Shown: positions 1 through 9,333, counted from the first letter of the stretch. The stretch is DNA of 64,000 nucleotides from Paenibacillus sp. TCA20 (GCF_000732325.1 NZ_BBIW01000004.1:1-64000), one strand, 5' to 3'. A program made the numbers and translations. Notes: generated from the letters alone by a model not told the origin.

Positions 1-1116
1 GCACGACAATTACGGCGGGAACGCTGACGAACCTGCTGGATGGAACGTTGACGAGCGTACTTGGAGCGACAATCGACCGCGAGGGACAATCACGAGCGTG
101 CTAGGCACGACAATCACGGCGGGAACGCTGACGAACCTGCTGGATGGAACGTTGACGAGTGTGCTTGGAGCTACAATCACCGCCGGGACAATCACAAGCG
201 TACTGGGCACGACAATTACGCGGGAACACTGACGAACCTGCTGGATGGAACATTGACGAGTGTGCTTGGAGCTACGATCACGGCGGGAACCTTGACGAAC
301 CTGCTGGACGGAACGTTGACGAGTGTACTCGGAGCGACGATTACCGCCGGAACGATTACAAGCGTGCTAGGCACGACAATCACCGCAGGAACGCTGACGA
401 ACCTGCTGGATGGAACATTAACGAGTGTGCTCGGAGCGACGATTACGGCGGGAACCTTAACGAACTTACTGGATGGAACCATCTCGAATGTGATGGGAGC
501 GACGATCACCGCAGGGACGATCACAAGCGTGCTGGGCACAACGATCACGGCGGGAACGCTGACGAACTTGCTGGATGGGACGTTGACGAGTGTGCTCGGA
601 GCGACAATCACCGCAGGGACAATCACGAGCGTGCTAGGCACGACAATTACGGCGGGAACGCTGACGAACCTGCTGGATGGAACGTTGACGAGCGTACTCG
701 GAGCGACGATCACAGCAGGAACAATCACAAGCGTACTGGGAACAACGATTACCGCCGGTACACTTAGCAGCGTCACCTCCATTTCACAAAAAAGCTTTAC
801 GGAAACTCAGGTGCTCGGCATTCCGACAGCGGATGCGTTCACCCCGCTGGGTCCGGTAAGCACCAGCGTATTCGGAACGTACTCCTTCTTCGTATATAAT
901 GCAGGCCCTGCAAACAGCGTGGACGCAAGGGTAGAGATCAGTGCCAACGGAACGAACTGGTTTGCCGATGTAGACACGGTTACCGGCATTACTGCAGGGT
1001 CGGTAGACGTGCTTGTGCCTCAGCGTTTTCTTAAATACACACGGCTTGCCTATCGTTCAAGTACACCGGGTGCTGCAACGACAATTGATGTGTTTTTCAA
1101 CGGACAAGGAACATAA
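1..1116 (+). CDS. Thr-rich repeat protein with C-terminal DUF6385 domain, 5' end outside window, reading frame broken twice
   Basis: This is the 3' part of a long gene that begins before the window. The protein is a chain of 13-residue units of the form GT(I/L)TSVLG(A/T)TITA, alternately preceded by an 8-residue GTLTNLLD insert. It ends in about 105 residues (from about 790) that resemble DUF6385, a domain common in Paenibacillus surface or spore-associated proteins. The frame is not continuous: the first about 75 bases read in one frame, about 83-219 in a second, and 221-1116 in the third. Comparison between repeat copies shows two extra G bases near 74-82 and a missing G near 220. A downstream terminator and three TPR-glycosyltransferase genes suggest a glycosylated fibrous surface protein, which is inference. 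The breaks may be real or assembly errors in repeats. Confidence 0.75.
9..760 (+). repeat. Coding tandem repeats, 39-bp and 63-bp units alternating (about 102-bp period)
   Basis: Two unit types alternate. A long unit of 21 residues (GTLTNLLD plus GTLTSVLGATITA) and a short unit of 13 residues (GTITSVLGTTITA) occur in the order A B A B A A B A A B A B A B within the window. The unit near 472-513 has diverged (GTISNVMGATITA). Copies differ mostly at synonymous third positions, so the DNA has drifted while the protein pattern was kept. The array extends upstream of the window. Confidence 0.9.
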
Positions 1117-1134
1117 GACAGCCTTATTTCATAT

Positions 1135-1179
1135 AGGTACAGGGAATCTCTATACACGAAAGAGCCTGTACCTTTTTTT
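1135..1179 (+). terminator. Rho-independent terminator after the repeat protein gene
   Basis: A 9-bp perfect stem (AGGTACAGG / CCTGTACCT) with a 21-nt loop is followed by seven T residues. It lies 18 bases after the stop codon and only 24 bases before the TTG start of the first glycosyltransferase. That gene has no visible promoter of its own, so read-through is likely. Confidence 0.8.
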
Positions 1180-1202
1180 GCGTGTAAAGGAGGAAAGACA
1201 AG

Positions 1203-3485
1203 TTGAAACAGCCTACACTAGGTGTTCACATGATTATACGTAACGAGGAAGCACGTCTTGCGAATTGTCTTGCCTCCATTCAGTCCATCGCGGATGAGAT
1301 TATTGTTGTAGACACCGGGTCTACGGACAGATCTATGCAGATCGCTAAACAGTTCGGAGCAGTTGTCGTATGCAGCACCTGGAAGGAAGACTTCGCAAAG
1401 GCACGGAATGAAGGGATATCGCTGGCAGGGACCGACTGGATTCTGGTACTGGATGCAGATGAAGAGCTGACGCATGGTCAGAACGAGATCAAGGCTTTTT
1501 TGCAGGGGACATCTGCCGATGTCTGTACGATACAATTGGAGAATTGGACGGGATTGCAGCCCGAGGATCGAACGTTCTATGAGGCGGAGCGAGTATTTCG
1601 TAACTTTCGCGGATTTTATTATAAGGGAATCATTCATGAACAGCTTGTGCGAAACGACAACATGAAGCCAGAAGGAGCATCCGAAGCTTGTATCGGCAAA
1701 AGTCCGATTCGTGTGCAGCATTATGGCTATCTGCCTGCAGTTTTACAGGAGAAACAAACCGCTCGGCGTAACCTTGGCCTCATTCAAAAAGCATTGGAAC
1801 TCGATCCGAAGGATACGTTCCATCTCTACAATCTTGGGGTTACTTGCTGTCAGCTTGGCATGTGGGAGCAGGCGAAGGAAGCTTATGAGGCATCACTACG
1901 GGATTCTCCGTTATCTGCACCTTACCGTGCGACACTGGTCCGTGATCTCGCTAAGCTGCTGCATGCACTGGAGCTGTATGATGAGGGGAGAGCTCTGTTA
2001 TTGACGGAGCTGCTGCATTATTCAGATTATGCAGAGCTGCACGTTCTGCTCGGAATGATTGAAAGGTCACAAGGCATGATGAATCTTGCCTATGCGTCTT
2101 TTCAAGCGGCGCTTGAGGTGAAGCCTGCCGGTTCCTATGTAACGGATGCAGGAATGAACAGCTATGTGCCACAGGTACATATGGCAGATATTGATAAACA
2201 TAAAGAGCGCTGGGCCCAGGCCGAAGAGCGATATTCTGCCAGTCTTGAGGAGTGTCCCGGCTACGTTCCTGCCGCGATTGGCCTTGCAGATCTTCTACAT
2301 CTTCAAGGGGAAAAGGACACGACGATTACTCAGCGCTTACTTCAGCTCATGACGCCGACGGATCCGATATTCCTATATAAAGCAGCTCATGCCTTGAGCT
2401 TGTGCGGGGCATATGAAGCTGCGTTGTCCGTTCTGCCGGAGGACCGCATTCAAGCAAGTGATGAGGCTTGGGTACGTTTATGCCTCATGCAGACTGAGCG
2501 TTATCCGTGGGCAGCCGGACGCGCCCAGCAGCAGATCAGCTTGCTGCAGCAAGCACAAGCGGCTGCTCAAGAGGAAGTCGAAGACACAGCCGCGATCAGA
2601 ACTGAAGGGGAGAGGGAAGCAGAGAGAGAAAAAAAGACAATGACAGAAACAGAGAGAGAGACAGGGACAAGAGCAGCGACACAAGAGTCCGCAGAGACAG
2701 AGGCGCAGGTGAAGGAGAGGGCAGCGGTAATGGAAATGGCAGTAATCGATTGGAGCTTATCCGAATGGAGGATAGGAGCCAGATTGCCGGAAGCTCTTGT
2801 GACGATACTTGGCGAACAATCGAGAGTGTATCTTCAGATGGAAGCTCGATTGTTTCATTCCGGGCTGCAGACGGAGCAGAGCGGCGAAGGTGAAGCGGAT
2901 ACGGGTGCTGCAAATCCTGCAACGGATGAAGGTGGAGCGGATCCGGGTGCTCCGAATCCTGCAGCGGAAGCTAGAGCGGAGGAAGCCGCACTGTCCGCTC
3001 TAGCTGTCCGCTTGTGTGAGCGGGCAGCAGAATGCGGCTGGAAGCAGCTTGTTCTTCAAATGAAAGCTGCCGGACTTATCACCACAAGACAGTGCGCTGG
3101 CATTCTGTATCGCTGTGGTTACCGCTGGACTGCGGCAGATCAGTACCTGGAGCTGCTAGCTCAAGACCAGCTGGATGCCGATGGGGCATTTGAGCTGGCT
3201 GAATTGCTGTACGATCAGAAGCTGTATGCCAAATCAGCGGCATTATTCGATAGAGCGATCCAGCTGAATCCCCAGCATCAACCATCCCGTGCAGGTGCAG
3301 CAGCGAGTTACTTACAGCTGGCTTACAACACGGCGGTCCAGACACTGAATTCAGCAGGGCAGCTGCCAGGAGCTTCCCAGCTTCAGAGTCATCTTAGGAA
3401 GCTGGGCGATTCTACTCTTCAATTGATGGATCTGGGATGGCAGACGCGGCGATCCGGACGGGAGCGGAGGAATGAGCATGTCTAG
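1203..3485 (+). CDS. GT2 family glycosyltransferase with TPR repeats (first of three)
   Basis: A 760-residue cytoplasmic protein. Residues 5-190 form a GT-A type glycosyltransferase domain: MIIRNEE at the start, the nucleotide-binding IIVVDTGSTD around 33-42 and the metal-binding DAD at 84-86 (LVLDADEE). Residues from about 190 carry tetratricopeptide repeats (HLYNLGVTCCQLGMWEQAKEAYEASL and later units). An unusual acidic, Glu/Arg/Thr-rich stretch lies at about residues 458-505, and a tandem Gly/Ala/Asp/Pro segment follows near 560-590. The start is TTG, chosen because AAAGGAGG lies 9 bases upstream. It overlaps the next gene. Acceptor and sugar donor are unknown; the repeat protein upstream is a plausible acceptor. 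Confidence 0.85.
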   Translation: MKQPTLGVHMIIRNEEARLANCLASIQSIADEIIVVDTGSTDRSMQIAKQFGAVVVCSTWKEDFAKARNEGISLAGTDWILVLDADEELTHGQNEIKAFLQGTSADVCTIQLENWTGLQPEDRTFYEAERVFRNFRGFYYKGIIHEQLVRNDNMKPEGASEACIGKSPIRVQHYGYLPAVLQEKQTARRNLGLIQKALELDPKDTFHLYNLGVTCCQLGMWEQAKEAYEASLRDSPLSAPYRATLVRDLAKLLHALELYDEGRALLLTELLHYSDYAELHVLLGMIERSQGMMNLAYASFQAALEVKPAGSYVTDAGMNSYVPQVHMADIDKHKERWAQAEERYSASLEECPGYVPAAIGLADLLHLQGEKDTTITQRLLQLMTPTDPIFLYKAAHALSLCGAYEAALSVLPEDRIQASDEAWVRLCLMQTERYPWAAGRAQQQISLLQQAQAAAQEEVEDTAAIRTEGEREAEREKKTMTETERETGTRAATQESAETEAQVKERAAVMEMAVIDWSLSEWRIGARLPEALVTILGEQSRVYLQMEARLFHSGLQTEQSGEGEADTGAANPATDEGGADPGAPNPAAEARAEEAALSALAVRLCERAAECGWKQLVLQMKAAGLITTRQCAGILYRCGYRWTAADQYLELLAQDQLDADGAFELAELLYDQKLYAKSAALFDRAIQLNPQHQPSRAGAAASYLQLAYNTAVQTLNSAGQLPGASQLQSHLRKLGDSTLQLMDLGWQTRRSGRERRNEHV

Positions 3486-5301
3486 TGGCCGAATCTCTTT
3501 ATGCATGATCGTGAAGAACGAAGAACGAAGCTTGCCTTCTTGTTTGAACAGTGTGCGTGGGGCCGTTGATGAGGTGATCGTGGTTGATACAGGCTCTACC
3601 GATCAAACGGTACAGTTTGCGAGGCAGCAAGGTGCTATTGTAATTCCATTCGAGTGGTGTGATGATTTTGCGGCTGCCCGCAACAGGGGTCTTGAGGCTG
3701 CAACAGGAGATTGGATTCTGTTTCTGGATGCCGATGAAATGCTGGATGACAAGGCTAGGGAGGAGCTTCCGCTGTGGGGAGCACAGGAGGGAGTAGACGG
3801 ATTTTTTCTGCAAATTCATAATTATACCGGCAACGGATCGGGCGGAGTCACCATCAATCCTGTACTGCGGATGTTTCGCAATGACCCGAAGCATCGTTTT
3901 TCCGGACGCATTCATGAGCAGATTGCCGAATCCATTGTGAATCACAATCCCCAGGCGCATTTTCATATGACAGATATGATCATTCATCATTATGGCTACA
4001 GCGAAGAGATTGTGCTGGAAAAAGACAAGGTCAGCCGAAATACACGGCTTCTTCAGCAGGTGATTCATGAGGATCCAGACAATCCATTTCACCGGTATAA
4101 CATGGGGGTTGAATGGCTGAGGATCGGCCGACTGGAGGAAGCATTGAGCTCCTTTCGCAGGGCGTGGGAGGGTCTTGATCCAATAAAGGCCAGCTATGCT
4201 CATCTGGTGCTTAAATACGAGATTCGATGTCTGCAGGCGCTCGGCAGATGGGAGGAAGCGGAAGCACAGATTACGAAGGGGCTGCAGCTGTATCCGGATT
4301 ATACCGACTTATTGCACTGCCGAGCCTTGACCGAGGAGGCATTTGGCAGGGAAAAGCAGGCGGAAGCCGCGCTCAGGGAAGCACTGCGTCTAGGTCCGGC
4401 GCCGGATCTATATCATACGGAAGAGGGAATCGGCACCTATCAGACGCATTACCTGCTGGGATTAAATGCAGAGAAGCGAGAGGCACTGGATGAGGCGGTT
4501 GACTGTTATGTGAAGGCGATTCGCTGCAAGCCCAGCTTAACTCCGCCGCTCTATCGGATATTTCGGATTATGCAGGCTGCGCTTCAGGAGGAGCATATTC
4601 CGGAACTGCTTAAGGCACGGTTCTCCTTCTCGACACCGGAGAGCACATGGAAAGTGATTCATATTCTGAACGAATGCGGATGCTATTCTTCTGTAATCCC
4701 AATGCTGCATCAGCTGGAACAAGAGAGTCCTCCGCATGCGCGTAAGCAGATTCGTGTCCATCGGGTGGAGGCGATGTGGAAGGCAGGGGAATGGAAGCAG
4801 GCTGACCGGTTGCGGCGCAAAGCCCATATTCCGTCCTCCTTTTCTCCATCTGAGCTTATGAACTGGAGCATGGACATACGGAGTAAGGAAGAGGCTTATC
4901 AAGATCCGGCTATTCGGCTGCTTCAGAATAAATGTTCCTTGTCGGAAGCACTGGGCGGCGGAGCAGAACAGGGTGCAGCTGCCAGAACAACCCGGGAGGA
5001 AATCCCGCAGCTCTGGAGCTCATTCGCAAGCTTATGCCAGGCAGCAATGAATGCGGAGAGGCAGGAGCTGTTCTCATCGGTTCTAGAAGGCTGGATCGAG
5101 GCGGTTGACCAAGGCTTGCAAGAGGGTGAACTCACTTCTGTGTCCGGGGTCCATATGCTTCTGCAAACGATGATCAGTGCTGCTGACCACCATTTGGCCC
5201 ATATGACCACCCTTCAGCGTGAGCAGGAGCATCGAGGCAAGGACTGGCGGATGATTCAGCGGCTTCGGCTTACATTGCCATGGAGCGATGGACATCAGTG
5301 A
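3478..5301 (+). CDS. GT2 family glycosyltransferase with TPR repeats (second of three)
   Basis: A 607-residue paralogue of the preceding gene. The N-terminal GT-A domain shows SLCMIVKNEE, VIVVDTGSTDQ and the metal-binding WILFLDADE. Several TPR units follow (RYNMGVEWLRIGRLEEALSS). The ATG at 3478 is preferred over the one at 3472 because GGAGG at 3466-3470 then has 7-base spacing. It overlaps the previous gene by 8 bases, so the two are translationally coupled. Family members glycosylate proteins or build surface glycans; the substrate here cannot be read from sequence. Confidence 0.85.
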   Translation: MSSGRISLCMIVKNEERSLPSCLNSVRGAVDEVIVVDTGSTDQTVQFARQQGAIVIPFEWCDDFAAARNRGLEAATGDWILFLDADEMLDDKAREELPLWGAQEGVDGFFLQIHNYTGNGSGGVTINPVLRMFRNDPKHRFSGRIHEQIAESIVNHNPQAHFHMTDMIIHHYGYSEEIVLEKDKVSRNTRLLQQVIHEDPDNPFHRYNMGVEWLRIGRLEEALSSFRRAWEGLDPIKASYAHLVLKYEIRCLQALGRWEEAEAQITKGLQLYPDYTDLLHCRALTEEAFGREKQAEAALREALRLGPAPDLYHTEEGIGTYQTHYLLGLNAEKREALDEAVDCYVKAIRCKPSLTPPLYRIFRIMQAALQEEHIPELLKARFSFSTPESTWKVIHILNECGCYSSVIPMLHQLEQESPPHARKQIRVHRVEAMWKAGEWKQADRLRRKAHIPSSFSPSELMNWSMDIRSKEEAYQDPAIRLLQNKCSLSEALGGGAEQGAAARTTREEIPQLWSSFASLCQAAMNAERQELFSSVLEGWIEAVDQGLQEGELTSVSGVHMLLQTMISAADHHLAHMTTLQREQEHRGKDWRMIQRLRLTLPWSDGHQ

Positions 5302-5317
5302 TGAGGAGAGAGCGGGC

Positions 5318-7297
5318 ATGAATAACAGATCACCTATTTCCTTATGTATGATTGTTCGTGATGAGGCACTGTTCCTGGAGCAGTGTCTGGCTTCGGTAGC
5401 GAGTGTCGTCTCCGAAATGATCATCGTTGATACGGGGTCCACCGATCAAAGTGTCGATATCGCTAGACAGTACGGAGCAACGGTTGTCCATATGGATTGG
5501 CAATCGGATTTTGCTGCGGCTCGGAATGAATCTCTTCGACATGCGGCACAGCCCTGGGTTTTGATTATGGATGCGGATGAACAATGGGTCGAAGGACAGC
5601 AGAGCCGGCTGTTTTCATTGCTTGAAGCAAGTGATGGGGTATATGGATTTGAGGTGGAGATCAAGAGCCTGCTTGGTCGTTCTGGAGAGGAGTCTGTGAC
5701 GGACAGTGCCTGCCGGATCTTCCGGAATGATACGAGAATCAGGTTCAAAGGGAGGATTCATGAAGAAGCGGCCACCTCTATCCTTGCACTCGGAGCCAAT
5801 ACACTTAGAGCCTCGGGGCTTCAGCTCCTGCATTATGGGTACCTCGATCACATCGTTAAACAGAGAAATAAAAGCGAACGGAATGTTCAGCTCATTAACG
5901 AGGCCTTGCTGCAGGAGCCAGATAGCAGAATATTGCAGTATGCACTGGGTACAGAATATTTTCAGCTGGGGGAATATGATGCTGCGGTACGCATACTCGA
6001 GCCGCTTCTGGATGGGATGCCGCCAGAGGCGGGATATGCCTCCGATGTATTTCTTAAGACGATATTTGCTTTGCGGGAAAAGGGAGAGCTGCATCAAGCG
6101 GTAGAGAAGGCGGAAGAGGGTGTATCCAGGTACCCGGGGTTTGCCGACTTGCAGGAGCTGAAGGCTGTTCTGCTTATGGACCTGGGGAGGGACGATGAGG
6201 CGCTGGGTGTACTGACTAACATAAGTCATAGCAGGGAGTATACCTCCGTATCCGGTGCAGGTACCTATCGTTCCTCTTATCTGATGGGAATCGTTTATGA
6301 ACGCATGGGTGAGGGAAAGCGTGCTTGTGAAGCTTATGAAAAAGCAGTGGAGGCGAACCCTGATTATGTGCCGGCGTGGCAGCGCTGGATTCCACTTGCT
6401 GTATGCAGCGGTGAGCTCGCTCAGGTAGAGCGATGGACTCGAAAAAGGGGACTTACAGAGAAGGCGCAGCAGGTTGTTCTCCAGCAAATGCTTGATATGC
6501 AGCAATTTGTATGGGTATCGAAACAGAAATGTTGGCTGCAAGAAGCCTTTATAAAAATGCCCTGGGCAGAAGCCATCCTGCTGGCTCAGCTTGGAGAACG
6601 GCGTGTTGCTGCAAGGCTGCTTGAGCCTTGGCATACCCATCAGGATAAGGCCGCAGAGATCGGCATCTATCTGCAGGTGCTTTGCTCGGATGCTGCCGAC
6701 AGAGGACAGCTGCGCAGCCGCGATACCGGCCGATCTATGGCCATGGAGGATGTACGCTGGATGGGGAAGCAGGCAGAAGCGTTCATCCGGCTGAGGGCAT
6801 GGGCTGGCTTCGGTGCCTGGCTGCCAGAGGTGAAGGAAGCGTCTGCCGTTCTGGTTCAGCTGTCTCCTTCTGCAAGAATAGGGCTGCTGCTGGCTCCGCT
6901 GTCCGTCCGCAGGGAGCTCTACTCCTTGCTGCAGGAGCAGAAGGAGGTTGACCGAGAAATGATGGAGAGGTCACCTGTATCTGAAGCAGCATATACGAGC
7001 CGACCGTCAGATCACGAAGCAGCCGCCGTCCAACAAGAGGAGGACTATTCTGACCGAGGGGTGCAGCCTGTGCAGCTGTTTATGCGGCTTGCCTTGAGAG
7101 CCAGCTTCAAGGAGAAGGAGGCAGGTCCAGCTCTCCCTAGCTATGAGCAAGAGATTGCTCAGATTCAGAAGTATAAGCCCGCATCTTCTATCGAAGCGGC
7201 TCAATACGGATGGAACGCCTTAGAGCTGTTCATGAAGCAGAAGTCTCAGTGTGCTGAAGCCAGATTTCAAGCAGCAGCTCAGCTCATGCTGTTATAG
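5318..7297 (+). CDS. GT2 family glycosyltransferase with TPR repeats (third of three)
   Basis: A 659-residue third paralogue with the same layout: SLCMIVRDEA, MIIVDTGSTDQ, then the metal-binding VLIMDADEQW, and TPR units through the middle. The longer reading frame opens at 5288, but that ATG has no ribosome site. The ATG at 5318 has GAGGAGAG at 5303-5310 with 7-base spacing, so I chose it. This leaves 16 bases after the previous stop. The C-terminal 250 residues are poorly conserved in pattern. It is the last gene of the plus-strand group and is followed by a terminator. Confidence 0.83.
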   Translation: MNNRSPISLCMIVRDEALFLEQCLASVASVVSEMIIVDTGSTDQSVDIARQYGATVVHMDWQSDFAAARNESLRHAAQPWVLIMDADEQWVEGQQSRLFSLLEASDGVYGFEVEIKSLLGRSGEESVTDSACRIFRNDTRIRFKGRIHEEAATSILALGANTLRASGLQLLHYGYLDHIVKQRNKSERNVQLINEALLQEPDSRILQYALGTEYFQLGEYDAAVRILEPLLDGMPPEAGYASDVFLKTIFALREKGELHQAVEKAEEGVSRYPGFADLQELKAVLLMDLGRDDEALGVLTNISHSREYTSVSGAGTYRSSYLMGIVYERMGEGKRACEAYEKAVEANPDYVPAWQRWIPLAVCSGELAQVERWTRKRGLTEKAQQVVLQQMLDMQQFVWVSKQKCWLQEAFIKMPWAEAILLAQLGERRVAARLLEPWHTHQDKAAEIGIYLQVLCSDAADRGQLRSRDTGRSMAMEDVRWMGKQAEAFIRLRAWAGFGAWLPEVKEASAVLVQLSPSARIGLLLAPLSVRRELYSLLQEQKEVDREMMERSPVSEAAYTSRPSDHEAAAVQQEEDYSDRGVQPVQLFMRLALRASFKEKEAGPALPSYEQEIAQIQKYKPASSIEAAQYGWNALELFMKQKSQCAEARFQAAAQLMLL

Positions 7298-7355
7298 AGG
7301 GATGATTTTTGGGATACGGTCTTTGCCGTCACAAATCACCCTTATGTCTTTTTTT
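7298..7355. terminator. Terminator between converging glycosyltransferase groups
   Basis: An imperfect stem (AGGG-TGATTT with its complement AAATCA-CCCT, and an inner ACGG/CCGT hairpin) spans 7298-7342 and is followed by a run of T to 7355. It serves the plus-strand genes and overlaps the last codons of the convergent methyltransferase gene. Confidence 0.65.
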
Positions 7356-7991
7356 GATAAGTGCTCGAAAGCAGTAGATGGCTGAACCATACATGGTCGT
7401 AAATATCGCATCATCCGGCCGTTCGGTGCTCAGCGGACCCACGATCATAAGACCTGCTTCAGACAGGAGAGTGGTCAGCTGTTCCGGTTCAATTTCGGGC
7501 ACATCCACAGTAAGCACGAGTCTGCCGTCAGGCCTTAGTACCCGGGCAAATTCCTTAAGTGACTTCAGCCTTGTGGGGTGATCTAAATGCTCCAGTACAG
7601 AAATGCAGAAGACCGTATCAAATTGCTCATCCGGATAAGGCAGTGCAGCTAAGTCAGCCTGGGCCCGCTCCACATTCTCGATGTAACGCTCTGGCAGAAT
7701 TCTCGATATTTGAATGCCAAAATCGTCCGCGACTGCGGAACGGATCGCTTCATTGGATAAGATTCGCGGGTCCAGATCACAGGCGTATACTTTATGCACA
7801 CGGTCAACAAGCCAGAATTTGAAAGGGTGAGGAATGCCGGAGGCCGCGTCCAGCACAGTTTCTTCCGCATGAGCGAATTGACGGGCCCAGGCGTATTCAT
7901 ACGGTCTGCTCCACCAGGCTGGATGCAGTGGAACCAGCACCGTGTCCATTCGATCATCATCACGCCGTACATATCTTGAGTCGAGTGTCAT
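7329..7991 (-). CDS. Class I SAM-dependent methyltransferase
   Basis: A 220-residue protein with a Rossmann-type methyltransferase fold. Motif I is VLDAASGIPHPFKFWL, an acidic ribose-binding residue follows in VYACDLDP, and FDTVFCISVLEHLDHP is the usual post-I region. The start at 7991 gives a 4-base ATGA overlap with the glycosyltransferase stop, so the genes are coupled. A longer in-frame start at 8066 would overlap far more and is less likely. Placed at the end of a glycan operon, it may methylate a sugar residue or cap a chain; this is inference from context. Confidence 0.8.
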   Translation of the reverse strand: MTLDSRYVRRDDDRMDTVLVPLHPAWWSRPYEYAWARQFAHAEETVLDAASGIPHPFKFWLVDRVHKVYACDLDPRILSNEAIRSAVADDFGIQISRILPERYIENVERAQADLAALPYPDEQFDTVFCISVLEHLDHPTRLKSLKEFARVLRPDGRLVLTVDVPEIEPEQLTTLLSEAGLMIVGPLSTERPDDAIFTTMYGSAIYCFRALIKKRHKGDL

Positions 7992-9331
7992 CGCGGCAAT
8001 AAACGCTCCTTCCGGGCCTTGCGGCTGAGGTGATGTTGAAGCACCGTTTTCCAGGCCAGCTCCCATTTGTGATCATCATAAGCAAGTGCTGTTTGTCTTG
8101 CCTGATTCCCCATCCGCTCCCTAAGCTCATCATCATCGATCAGCCTGCATATGGCGGCGACAAGGTTCTCCTCTACGGGAGGAACAGACAGTCCATTGAA
8201 TCCGTCCTGGACGATATCATTTAATCCTCCGACATTGCCCGCGACAACGGGGAGCCCGCAGCTCATCGCTTCAAGGCAGGCATATGAGGTTCCTTCCGAG
8301 AAGATTGTCGGAATTACAGCGATATCCGCCTGCTGATAGGCCAGCAGCATTTCATCAAATTTATAGCTCTTCGCATATATGCGATCTTTGTGTGGATGAT
8401 GCTTTCTCCATATCTCGAACGTCTTCCCGATCGTACTGCCTTCAACCCGTTCACCTGCAAATTCAATCGTGAGTGCGGGGTAGGCGCCCAGCAGACGGTC
8501 ACTGGCCAGCATCATCGGAATAATGCCTCGCTCCAGGCTGATTCTTCTGGGGAACAAGAGCCGGATGCTCTTCTGGTTAGAGCTGTCTTCAGCAGCCTGC
8601 AGGTCCGAGGCTTCAGTCACATCATGGAGATCTGGGGGAGAATGGGAGTCCTTTTCGTTGTCTTGATCTCGGAGTTCTCCATCCTGCTCTTCATCTCCAT
8701 GATGAAGGTAGGCCGTCCGGCCCTTCACTTTCTTGCGCAGTGCTTCTTCATCAATCGTCTTGTCCGCTTCGGCGTCTCCGAGCATCAGGTGCACAGGCTT
8801 GAAATATTCGGTATCGACACTATTCGGAATGAGCACAACCTGATGGGGATCCTGATAGGTGCATGCAGCGCGGCAGTAGGTGAGAAAATGCGAATCTACC
8901 GACACAAGGGTGTCGAGCTGGTCCAGCGCCCTTTGAATCGAGCCGGCAATCTCGCGTTTGGCAGCCGCCGGAAGGTTGTGTCGATCCCAGTTAATACCGT
9001 GGCAGATACCGAGACTGCCTGGCGCATAGTTCAGCGGGTGCCATATACAGCTGGCGTAGATGAGTGGGCCACGGGCGCGAGAGGCCATTTCGTCAAAAGC
9101 TTGTGGGATGTGGTCCGGATCATAAGGGTAACCGAATACCTCAATCTCTTCTATCGTTCTATGGAATGCCTCGTAATAGGAGAGCTGGTGCACTTCCGGA
9201 ATATGGCCGATATCACGTATGACCTGGCACAGCCGAAATATGTACCGTTCCAGTCCACCGCCAAACAGTCGTTCGAAGTCACGATTGTAGCCATCTGCGA
9301 AGCTGTGCGTAAGCACACTGATATACCCCAT
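7988..9331 (-). CDS. GT4 family glycosyltransferase
   Basis: A 447-residue GT-B type enzyme. The N-terminal half contains GGLERYIFRL and a ligand-poor region; the C-terminal half has the GT4 signature: RLLFPRRISLERGI, the donor-binding EGTSYACLEAMSCGLPVVA and GGLNDIVQDGFNGL. An acidic insertion near residues 205-255 (EEQDGELRDQDNEKDS) separates the two lobes. The ATG at 9331 is chosen because AAGGAGGAGA is 7 bases upstream; the frame opens 21 bases earlier. It sits 2 bases after the GT2 gene stop. Confidence 0.85.
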   Translation of the reverse strand: MGYISVLTHSFADGYNRDFERLFGGGLERYIFRLCQVIRDIGHIPEVHQLSYYEAFHRTIEEIEVFGYPYDPDHIPQAFDEMASRARGPLIYASCIWHPLNYAPGSLGICHGINWDRHNLPAAAKREIAGSIQRALDQLDTLVSVDSHFLTYCRAACTYQDPHQVVLIPNSVDTEYFKPVHLMLGDAEADKTIDEEALRKKVKGRTAYLHHGDEEQDGELRDQDNEKDSHSPPDLHDVTEASDLQAAEDSSNQKSIRLLFPRRISLERGIIPMMLASDRLLGAYPALTIEFAGERVEGSTIGKTFEIWRKHHPHKDRIYAKSYKFDEMLLAYQQADIAVIPTIFSEGTSYACLEAMSCGLPVVAGNVGGLNDIVQDGFNGLSVPPVEENLVAAICRLIDDDELRERMGNQARQTALAYDDHKWELAWKTVLQHHLSRKARKERLLPR

Positions 9332-9333
9332 GC

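Noticed and set aside
159..782. Long open frames on both strands within the repeat array
   Set aside because: They are other-frame readings of the same repeated DNA, with His/Asp/Asn-rich or Val/Pro-rich nonsense patterns and no ribosome site.
5615..6640. 341-codon open frame antisense to the third TPR-glycosyltransferase
   Set aside because: Shadow frame: no family resemblance, no ribosome site, and the plus-strand protein is clearly conserved.
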